64,000 nucleotides of DNA, taken from NCBI GenBank assembly GCA_947497295.1, contig CANMFU010000012.1:1-64000 (forward strand), read 5' to 3'. Position numbers and translations under genes: made by a program. Below, piece by piece: positions 17,977-25,006 of this stretch. The first letter of the stretch is position 1. The number at the start of each line of letters is the position of its first letter. Under the pieces are notes generated by a model. The model saw nothing but the letters and a program-made list of their open reading frames with translations. It made no database searches and was not told where the DNA came from. The stretch comes from an uncultured Roseovarius sp. Its GTDB lineage: Bacteria > Pseudomonadota > Alphaproteobacteria > Rhodobacterales > Rhodobacteraceae.

Positions 17977-18722
17977 GCGAGCCGATGATCGTCATCGAGG
18001 GGGTCAGCAAGACCTACCATATGAAGGGCCGCCCCGATGTGCGCGCGCTGGACAATGTCAGCGCCACCATCGACCGGGGCGAGGTGGTGGTGATCATCGG
18101 GCCATCGGGGTCGGGCAAATCCACGCTCTTGCGCGCGCTGAACGGGCTTCAGCCGGTGGATACAGGCCGGATCGTCATTGACGGGGTCGAGGTGACGTCG
18201 AAAAAGACCGACATCAACCGGCTGCGCGCCGAGGTTGGCATGGTGTTCCAACACTTTAACCTGTTTCAGCACAAGACCGCGCTGGAAAATATCGTTCTGC
18301 CGCAGATTATCGTGGCCAAGCGCAAGCGGGCCGAGGCTGAGGCCATCGCGCGCGATCTGCTGAAGAAGGTCGGCCTGCCCGATCAGGAGGGCAGCTACCC
18401 GGTCATGCTGTCGGGTGGCCAGCAGCAGCGCATTGCCATCGCGCGGTCGCTGGCGATGAAACCCAAGGTGATGCTGTTTGACGAGGCGACATCGGCGCTG
18501 GACCCCGAAACCGTGGGCGGCGTGCTGGAGCAGATGCGCGCCCTGGCGGCTGAGGGCATGACGATGGCCGTGGTCACGCATGAGATGGGATTTGCCCGCG
18601 AGGCGGCGGACAGGATGATCTTCATGGATGAAGGCGCCATCATCGAGGAGAATACGCCGGCGGCGTTTTTCGACAACCCGCAGACGGAGCGGGCAAGGGA
18701 TTTCCTGAGCCAAATTCTGTAA
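17973..18722 (+). CDS. Polar amino-acid ABC transporter, ATP-binding protein
   Basis: This 249-residue GlnQ/HisP-type ATPase has Walker [10 protein letters not shown] (near 45), the signature LSGGQQQR, Walker [13 protein letters not shown] and the switch histidine in VVTHEMGF. It powers import through the two permeases encoded downstream. It is translationally coupled to the DapF-like gene by a four-base overlap and is followed 35 bases later by the binding protein gene. Confidence 0.92.
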   Translation: MSEPMIVIEGVSKTYHMKGRPDVRALDNVSATIDRGEVVVIIGPSGSGKSTLLRALNGLQPVDTGRIVIDGVEVTSKKTDINRLRAEVGMVFQHFNLFQHKTALENIVLPQIIVAKRKRAEAEAIARDLLKKVGLPDQEGSYPVMLSGGQQQRIAIARSLAMKPKVMLFDEATSALDPETVGGVLEQMRALAAEGMTMAVVTHEMGFAREAADRMIFMDEGAIIEENTPAAFFDNPQTERARDFLSQIL

Positions 18723-18757
18723 ACTATAAAAAACGTTCAACAAGGAGGAAAGACGAT

Positions 18758-19555
18758 ATGAAACTGAAGACCCTGACAGCAGCTTTGATCGGCGGCGCCA
18801 TGACAGTTGCGCTGGCCGGCGCATCCTGGGCGGAAACGACGATGGAAAAGATTGTGCGCACCGGCGAGATCACCATTGCCGTCCAAACCCAAGGCCCGCC
18901 CGTCAGCTTTATCAACAAGAATGGCGAGCGCACCGGGCTGGCCGTCGATCTGGCGCAGATGATGGCCGACGATATGGGCGTGGAGCTGGTCGTGCAGGAT
19001 TACGACTGGAAGGGCCTGATCCCCGCGCTGACCTCGGGCAAGGCCGATTTTATCGCCGCCGACATGACACCGACCGCGCAGCGCAGCATGCAGATCATGT
19101 TCACCGAGCCGGTTTTCTTTGCCGAAACGGTGGCTTTTGCCAAGGAAGGGCATGGCTATTCGGACTGGAAAGACCTGAATTCGCCTGACATCTCGCTGGC
19201 GGCAACGCAGGCATCCTCCTATGCGGCGGCCGCGCGCAAATTCCTGCCCGACGCCGAGCTGAAGGAATTCTCGGGCGGCACCGCGCAGGCGGTTCAGGCG
19301 GTCATGTCGGGCCGCGCGTCGGCGGGCGTCACGGACAAGGCAACGCTGTCGGGCTTCATGTCGTCGATCGACGGGCTGGTGCAGATCGAGGGCGAGCTGA
19401 ACCGCGAGCCACTGGGATTTGCCGTGCGCCCGGATTCGGTGCATCTGCTGAACAGCCTTGATAACTACATGCGCCTGATCCGCATCGACGGGCGCCTGGA
19501 TGAAAAGGTGGCCTACTGGTGGAATTCCACCGATTGGGAAGCCGATCACAAGTGA
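18758..19555 (+). CDS. Amino-acid ABC transporter, periplasmic substrate-binding protein
   Basis: The 265-residue precursor has a Sec signal peptide (cut after about Ala25, ASWA|ETT). Its SBP-bac-3 fold starts ITIAVQTQGPPVSF and includes the amino-acid-binding segment ADMTPTAQR, whose Arg usually salt-bridges the ligand carboxylate. A strong AAGGAGGAAAG ribosome site precedes it. The substrate cannot be told from sequence; the operon's epimerase-like gene suggests an amino acid that needs stereochemical inversion. Confidence 0.9.
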   Translation: MKLKTLTAALIGGAMTVALAGASWAETTMEKIVRTGEITIAVQTQGPPVSFINKNGERTGLAVDLAQMMADDMGVELVVQDYDWKGLIPALTSGKADFIAADMTPTAQRSMQIMFTEPVFFAETVAFAKEGHGYSDWKDLNSPDISLAATQASSYAAAARKFLPDAELKEFSGGTAQAVQAVMSGRASAGVTDKATLSGFMSSIDGLVQIEGELNREPLGFAVRPDSVHLLNSLDNYMRLIRIDGRLDEKVAYWWNSTDWEADHK

Positions 19556-19631
19556 TGATCATGGGCAGGGGCACCGCGCCCCTGCCCTGCCGATATGCAA
19601 TCTGACCTGACACGCAAGGCCGCCCCCGCCC

Positions 19632-20324
19632 ATGATGTGGCTTCAAAATTACTTCAATTTCCGGCTGGTGTCGGAATACGCCGAGGTTTTCGCCCAAGGC
19701 ATCTGGCAGACGCTGTGGATTTCCGCCGTGTGCCTTGTGCTGTCGCTGATCTTCGGCACGGCTCTGGCGCTGGCGCGCATGTCGAAGAACCCGCTGCTGT
19801 GGCGCCCGGTGGCGGGCTATATCCAGTTCATCCGCTCGACGCCTCTGCTGGTACAGATCTATCTGGTTTATTACGGGCTGCCGACGATCATGCCCGCCGG
19901 TATGCTGTTTGACGAAGTGCAGTCGGGCATTGTCGCGCTGACGCTGCACACCTCGCCCTATATGGGCGAGATCATCCGCGTCGGCATCGGCTCGGTCGCG
20001 CGGGGGCAGGTTGAGGGCGCGCTGTCGGTCGGAATGACGCCGCGCCAGACGATGCGGCACATCACGCTGCCGCAGGCGATTGCCAACGTGATGCCACCCC
20101 TTCTGGGCCAGACTGCCGTGCTGATCAAGGACACGTCCCTGCTCAGCATCATCGCGGTGTTCGAGCTGCTGGGCGCGGGGCTGCTGATGTTCTCCGAAAC
20201 GGTGGTGGCAACCGAAAGCTACGTCACCGTCGCCATCTGCTATCTGGGGATCTACGCCATGATGCTGGTGCTGTCGGGCATCGTTCAAAATCGTCTGGGC
20301 GGCAGCGCCTGGCAGGCGAATTGA
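19632..20324 (+). CDS. Amino-acid ABC transporter permease 1 (HisMQ family)
   Basis: This 230-residue inner-membrane protein has about five helices and the EAA loop GALSVGMTPRQTMRHITLPQ, which contacts the ATPase. The IRSTPLLVQIYLVYYGLP segment is typical of polar amino-acid permeases. It pairs with the second permease 12 bases downstream to form the channel of this importer. Confidence 0.9.
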   Translation: MMWLQNYFNFRLVSEYAEVFAQGIWQTLWISAVCLVLSLIFGTALALARMSKNPLLWRPVAGYIQFIRSTPLLVQIYLVYYGLPTIMPAGMLFDEVQSGIVALTLHTSPYMGEIIRVGIGSVARGQVEGALSVGMTPRQTMRHITLPQAIANVMPPLLGQTAVLIKDTSLLSIIAVFELLGAGLLMFSETVVATESYVTVAICYLGIYAMMLVLSGIVQNRLGGSAWQAN

Positions 20325-20336
20325 GGGGGGCCGCGC

Positions 20337-21026
20337 ATGGAATGGATCACTGACAAATGGGACATTGTCGTCCAACTGTACCCTTTTATGCTCAAGGGTC
20401 TGTGGCTGACGTTTCAAATCTCGATCATTGCCATCACCATCGGATCGCTGATCGGGTTCGTGCTGGGCGTGGCGAAAACCACTGGTTTCCGGGTGCTGAA
20501 CGGGGTGATCAACCTTTACCTGCACCTGCTGCGCGGATCGCCTTATCTGGTGCAGCTTTACATCGTGTATTTCGTGCTGCCCGCGACGGGCATCGCGTGG
20601 CTGTCTTTTGACAGTTACGCGGCCGCAATCGTGTCGCTGTCGCTTTATACCTCCAGCTATGTAACTGAAATCGTGGCATCTGCCATCAACGCCGTGCCAA
20701 AGGGCCAGGCCGAGGCGGCGCGTTCTGTCGGCATGACGCGGGCGCAGACTTATCGCCATATTGTCATCCCGCAGGCGCTGAAGCTGACGATCCCGCCGAT
20801 GGCCAGCATCTATGTGATTGTTATCAAAAGCACGGCAGTCCTGTCAGTCATCGGCATATCCGAGCTGACCCGTCAGGGCGAGGTTGCCATCATGCGGATG
20901 CCGGGCGACATCATGTTCATCTACAGCCTGATCGCGCTGTTCTATTTCGTCTATTGCTACCCGATGCTGCGCCTGTCGAAATGGGCCGAGGGCAAGTTCG
21001 GAAGTACCGGCGGCGTTGATACCTAG
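20337..21026 (+). CDS. Amino-acid ABC transporter permease 2 (HisMQ family)
   Basis: The 229-residue partner permease has LRGSPYLVQLYIVYFVLPA and the EAA loop AARSVGMTRAQTYRHIVIP. Its last four bases overlap the 3' end of the convergent LOV-kinase gene, so no terminator separates them. It completes an operon of epimerase, ATPase, binding protein and two permeases. Confidence 0.9.
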   Translation: MEWITDKWDIVVQLYPFMLKGLWLTFQISIIAITIGSLIGFVLGVAKTTGFRVLNGVINLYLHLLRGSPYLVQLYIVYFVLPATGIAWLSFDSYAAAIVSLSLYTSSYVTEIVASAINAVPKGQAEAARSVGMTRAQTYRHIVIPQALKLTIPPMASIYVIVIKSTAVLSVIGISELTRQGEVAIMRMPGDIMFIYSLIALFYFVYCYPMLRLSKWAEGKFGSTGGVDT

Positions 21027-22033
21027 GCGTCTTCCATCGGCAGATCCAGCGTGACAATCAGACCATCGGCCTGCCAGTCGAAATGCAGCGCACCATCCGA
21101 GGCGCGCACCAGATTTCCAACGATCCCTGCGCCGCTTTCTCGTTCGGGTGTTTCCACCTCGGGGCCGCCATGCTCCTCCCAGATCATGTGGAATTCGCCC
21201 TGCTCGGACACGCGCCACGACAGGTTAACGCGGCCGTCGACCGCGCCAAGGCTGCCGTGCTTGACCGCGTTTGTCGCCAATTCGTGCAGCAGCAGCGTCA
21301 GGGATGTGACCATGCCGCCGGACAGCGTCACCTCGGGGCCGCTGAAATGCACCTGCCGTTCACCCAGCGGCGCGTAGGCCAGAAGCAGGGTGCGCGCCAG
21401 ATGCTCAAACTCCAGCGCCGTCGGCGCCTCATCGGTCATGGTATCGAAATGCGTCTGGCCCAGCGCGACCAGCCGCGCGATCACCTTGTCGCTGTATTCC
21501 TTCGGATCGGTTTCGGTGCGGCCCGTCATCTTGATCACGACGGACATAACGTTGACGATGTTTTTCAGCCTGTGCAGCAATTCGGACGTGCGCAGCGCCG
21601 CGGCCTTCCGCTCGGCCTCGCGCGCGCTGGAGATGTCCATTTGCGAGCCGAAGCGAAAGATCAGTTGCCCGTCATCATCCAGGACCGGCCCGATTTGCAG
21701 CGCATTGATGAACTTCTCGCCATTCTTACGATAGTTGACGATCTCGATCATCGTCACCTCATTACTGCTCAGCGCAGCGCGAATTGCGTCGACACTGGCG
21801 CGTGTCGTTTCGGCACCTTGCAAGAAACGGCAGTTGCGCCCGATAAAATCGTCCTCGTCATATCCCGTCAGATCACAAAACGCCTGATTGGCGAACACAA
21901 TCGGTTCGTCCGGCAGGGTCGGATCGGAAATACACAGCGGCAGCCGACTGTGACGGATGGCATGGGCGAACACATCGTTACTGCGCAAACTTTCCGGGGA
22001 CAGGCTGACGACATCCTTGAGGTCCAGGGACAT
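21023..22033 (-). CDS. LOV-domain HWE-family histidine kinase (blue-light sensor)
   Basis: Residues about 20–135 form a LOV-type PAS domain with the flavin-adduct motif GRNCRFLQG (Cys68) and the NYRKNGEKF strand. The C-terminal half is a HWE/HisKA_2 kinase: phospho-acceptor His154 in LLHRLKNIVN, the N box HELATNAVKHG (Asn255), and the family's W-x-E at Trp285/Glu287. The protein is soluble and 336 residues long. By family knowledge, blue light forms an FMN–Cys68 adduct and changes autokinase activity, often feeding a PhyR/EcfG general stress pathway. No response regulator is adjacent. The gene is convergent with the transporter operon. Confidence 0.9.
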   Translation of the reverse strand: MSLDLKDVVSLSPESLRSNDVFAHAIRHSRLPLCISDPTLPDEPIVFANQAFCDLTGYDEDDFIGRNCRFLQGAETTRASVDAIRAALSSNEVTMIEIVNYRKNGEKFINALQIGPVLDDDGQLIFRFGSQMDISSAREAERKAAALRTSELLHRLKNIVNVMSVVIKMTGRTETDPKEYSDKVIARLVALGQTHFDTMTDEAPTALEFEHLARTLLLAYAPLGERQVHFSGPEVTLSGGMVTSLTLLLHELATNAVKHGSLGAVDGRVNLSWRVSEQGEFHMIWEEHGGPEVETPERESGAGIVGNLVRASDGALHFDWQADGLIVTLDLPMEDA

Positions 22034-22137
22034 TGCAACTCACTCGCTTGATTACCTATAGGGCGGTTATATTCCAAGCTTGCAAGCACTCGCAAGCACC
22101 CTGAAACGCAATTGGACCCATTTTGTTCCTCTGGGGG

Positions 22138-23295
22138 CTACCCATCCGCGCGCAGGGCCTGCTCCAGATCGTCGATCAGATCCTGCGCGTCCTCGATGCC
22201 GATGGACAGGCGCAGAAGGTTCGGATGCACATCAAAGCCGGGGCCGGACACCGTCTTGCGATGTTCGATCAGGCTTTCGACACCGCCCAGCGACGTGGCG
22301 GGATAGAACAGGCGGCAATGGCGCGCCGTATCAATCGCGGTCTGCTCATCGCCCCTGGTGATGATTGATAGCATACCGCCGAACATGCCCCCCGTCTGGC
22401 GCCGTGCACTCTGATGTCCGGGATGGGACGGCAGGCCGGGATAGAGCACCGATTGCAGCAGGGGATGCCCCTCGAAGTGCTGCGCGATTGCCAGCGCGTT
22501 TTCGGTTTGGCGCTCCACCCGCAGCATCAGGGTGCGCATCCCCCGGATCAGCAGCCACGCGTCGAAACTGTGCAGGACCGTGCCCTGAAGCGTGCGCACA
22601 TTCGCGATTTCGTCCCAAAGTGGCCCCGTCTCGCGCACCGATAGCGCGCCGGCGGTGACGTCGGAATGTCCGTTCAGATACTTCGTCGCCGAATGGAACG
22701 ATATGTCCGCCCCCAGTTCCAGCGCCCGCGTGCAACAAGGCGGCGTGGCGGTGCAGTCGGTGATAAGGCGCGCGCCTGCCGCGTGCGCGATGGTTGCGGC
22801 AGCAGCGATGTCGGTCACGGTCCAGTCGGGGTTGCTCGGCGTCTCGACCCAGACCAGCGCTGTCTGGCCGGGGCGGATGGCGGCCTGCAACGCCTCCAGA
22901 TCGCCTGCCGGGTAATGCGTTATGACAAGGCGCCCGGTGGTTTGATGTTTCAGCATCTGTTGCAGCACGCCGTGATACATCACGCCGGGCGCCACCACAT
23001 GGGCGCCGGGGGGCAGCGCCTCCAGCACCGCGCCCGCCGCCGACATGCCGGAGGCGAACAGCAAGGTTGCCTTTGCCTCCTCCAGATCGGCGATGATCGC
23101 CTCGGCGTGCTCGGTCGTTTCGTTGCTGTCGCGCCGGTAGATATAGGGCTGGCGCGGCGCGTAATCTGCACCGCGCGCATATGTGGCGGAGGGTTGGATG
23201 GGCGGCACGACGGCGCCGGTGTGCTCCTCCACATGGTGCAGCGCCTGCGCAAGGCGGGTGGCAGGCGATAGCGGGCGGTTTTTGCGAGTTGTCAT
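22138..23295 (-). CDS. PLP-dependent Cys/Met metabolism enzyme (cystathionine beta-lyase type)
   Basis: The 385-residue fold-type I PLP enzyme carries the Schiff-base lysine in SFHSATKYLNGHSDV and the cofactor-phosphate segment FASGMSAAGAVLEA. The family includes cystathionine beta-lyase, gamma-synthase and methionine gamma-lyase, and I cannot separate these by sequence alone. The ATG at 23295 overlaps the stop of soeC (ATGA). The gene is therefore the last member of the tauR–soeABC run, which suggests a sulfur-compound substrate linked to sulfonate or sulfite metabolism and not plain methionine synthesis. Confidence 0.8.
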   Translation of the reverse strand: MTTRKNRPLSPATRLAQALHHVEEHTGAVVPPIQPSATYARGADYAPRQPYIYRRDSNETTEHAEAIIADLEEAKATLLFASGMSAAGAVLEALPPGAHVVAPGVMYHGVLQQMLKHQTTGRLVITHYPAGDLEALQAAIRPGQTALVWVETPSNPDWTVTDIAAAATIAHAAGARLITDCTATPPCCTRALELGADISFHSATKYLNGHSDVTAGALSVRETGPLWDEIANVRTLQGTVLHSFDAWLLIRGMRTLMLRVERQTENALAIAQHFEGHPLLQSVLYPGLPSHPGHQSARRQTGGMFGGMLSIITRGDEQTAIDTARHCRLFYPATSLGGVESLIEHRKTVSGPGFDVHPNLLRLSIGIEDAQDLIDDLEQALRADG

Positions 23296-24167
23296 GTGCG
23301 TTTTCCGTAATAGAGCCCGACCACATGCTCGGCCTCGGCAAAGAACAGCCAGCGCGACGCAAGGATACCGGCGATATGGCTCAGCACCGCCAGCGCTGCG
23401 GCGACATGCGGCAATGGCAGGCCCAGCAGCAATATCGGCAGCACATAGCCCAGCGCAAAGGCGATGGCGCGCAATTTCTGCGCATGGCGGCGGCCGACCA
23501 CGTGGATGAATTCGCGGGTCAGGTAGTTTGTGCCGGTATGGGGCGGCTCGAACGCGCGGGGCGTGCCGATATCGCCCAGGCCGGTGGCCGTCGCCAGATC
23601 CGTGCCGGAGCGGGCCAGCGCGCTGTCGCCCCGCACCCACCACGCGATTTGCAGGATCGCGGCGACGGGCAGAAGGATCAGCGCCAGCGTGGTTTGCCCC
23701 GCCAACAGCGCGCCGCCGCCCAGCGACAGCGCGAGAAACAGTGCCGGCGTCAGCCATGTGCGCCAGCGCGGCACCGTCCGCATCTGGGTGTAGATCATCG
23801 ACGTGGTCAGCACAGCGCCCAGACATAGCGCCGCGCCCAGCCAGCCAAGGGGCGTCCAGACTGCGCCCCAGAACACAAGGCCCGCGCCATAGATCGCCAT
23901 GACGATCAAGGCGGCGACCGACAGCCATGCCTCGCGGCTCAGCCAACTGGTGCGCCACTGGCTAAAAGCCTTGAGCGCGCGTTCGGGATGGCCGAGGTGA
24001 AAGGCCGAGGCCATCAGCCCGCCCACTGCCAGCAGATAGGCGATGGTGAAAAACGTGAATGCGACCCAGCCTGTCGGTGTGAGGAGCCCAAGACCCAGCC
24101 AGACCAGCAGGCCGAAGCCGAGGCCCGACAGGGTGGTGAAGATGATGACAGACGGCGCCGGATGCAT
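23292..24167 (-). CDS. soeC: Membrane anchor subunit of a DMSO-reductase-family enzyme (SoeC/DmsC type)
   Basis: This 291-residue protein has about eight hydrophobic helices and the DmsC-type phrases GWVAFTFFTIAYLLAVGGL and LGHPERALKAFSQWRTSWLS. It anchors the catalytic and iron–sulfur subunits to the cytoplasmic face of the membrane and passes electrons to the quinone pool. I start at ATG 24167 (MHPAPSVII), one base after the soeB stop. The stop overlaps the PLP-enzyme start. Confidence 0.8.
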   Translation of the reverse strand: MHPAPSVIIFTTLSGLGFGLLVWLGLGLLTPTGWVAFTFFTIAYLLAVGGLMASAFHLGHPERALKAFSQWRTSWLSREAWLSVAALIVMAIYGAGLVFWGAVWTPLGWLGAALCLGAVLTTSMIYTQMRTVPRWRTWLTPALFLALSLGGGALLAGQTTLALILLPVAAILQIAWWVRGDSALARSGTDLATATGLGDIGTPRAFEPPHTGTNYLTREFIHVVGRRHAQKLRAIAFALGYVLPILLLGLPLPHVAAALAVLSHIAGILASRWLFFAEAEHVVGLYYGKRT

Positions 24168-24168
24168 G

Positions 24169-24915
24169 TCAGAGCGCCGCCAGCGCGCGATCGAGCCACG
24201 CGACGAAACCTTTGGACTCCTGCGCAACGGGATCGAGGAAAGGCGCCAGCCCGTTGGTCTGACCAAGCGTGTCGCGCGGGCGCGGCGGCAGGTATTTGTT
24301 GACCGGTTTCGTTCCCTGCTCGGGCATCAGATCAAACCCGCCGCGCGCCGCTGTCAGTTGGCCGACATGGCTGTCAGGATCGGCGAAATCGCCAAAATGG
24401 CGCGCGCCTGCCGGGCAGGTGCGCACGCAGGCAGGTACCCGGTCCTCCTCGGGCAGGTTTTCGTTGTAGATACGGTCGACGCAAAGCGTGCATTTCTTCA
24501 TCACACCCTCGGCTGCGTCCATTTCACGCGCGCCATACGGGCAGGCCCACGCGCAGAGGCCGCAGCCGATGCAATCTGCCTCGTTCACCAGAACGATGCC
24601 GTCCTCGACGCGTTTATAGCTGGCGCCGGTGGGGCAGACGGTAACGCAGGGTGCATCCTCGCAATGCAGGCAGGATTTGGGGAAATGGACCAGTTGGGCG
24701 GGGGCGCTTTCCGGCTGAACCTCATAGCTGTGGACGCGGTTGAGAAATGTGCCGCTGGGGTCGGCGCCGTAGGGGCGCTGATCGCTGAGCGGGGCGCCGT
24801 AATTTTCGGTGTTCCAGCCCTTGCAGGAAATCACGCAGGCATGACAGCCGACGCAGGTGTCAAGGTCGATCACGAGGCCCAGCTTGCGCTGGGTGCTGGT
24901 GGGGAGGCTGGTCAT
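24169..24915 (-). CDS. soeB: Iron–sulfur subunit, four [4Fe–4S] clusters (SoeB/DmsB type)
   Basis: The 248 residues contain four cysteine groups: CVGCHACVISC (near 21–31), CLHCEDAPCVTVCP (near 82–95), CIGCGLCAWACP (near 115–126) and CTLCVDRI … CVRTCP (near 142–167). This is the standard ferredoxin-like electron-transfer subunit between a molybdenum catalytic subunit and a membrane anchor. It lacks a signal peptide, which fits a cytoplasmic Soe complex. It lies between soeA (91 bases away) and soeC (1 base away). Confidence 0.85.
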   Translation of the reverse strand: MTSLPTSTQRKLGLVIDLDTCVGCHACVISCKGWNTENYGAPLSDQRPYGADPSGTFLNRVHSYEVQPESAPAQLVHFPKSCLHCEDAPCVTVCPTGASYKRVEDGIVLVNEADCIGCGLCAWACPYGAREMDAAEGVMKKCTLCVDRIYNENLPEEDRVPACVRTCPAGARHFGDFADPDSHVGQLTAARGGFDLMPEQGTKPVNKYLPPRPRDTLGQTNGLAPFLDPVAQESKGFVAWLDRALAAL

Positions 24916-24973
24916 CGGGCAAACCGTTGGTCTGTGCGGCGCGTGCCGGACCGGGGCGCTGCCCCGGACCCCG

Positions 24974-24996
24974 GGATATTTTGGGCAAGAAGAAAA
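24974..24996 (-). repeat. Dispersed intergenic repeat, copy 3 (inverted)
   Basis: The minus strand reads TTTTCTTCTTGCCCAAAATA, then TCC, matching the family consensus. It sits inside the soeABC run, in the 91-base soeA–soeB gap, so it is presumably transcribed within the operon. Confidence 0.6.
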
Positions 24997-25006
24997 TTGG
25001 TTCGTG

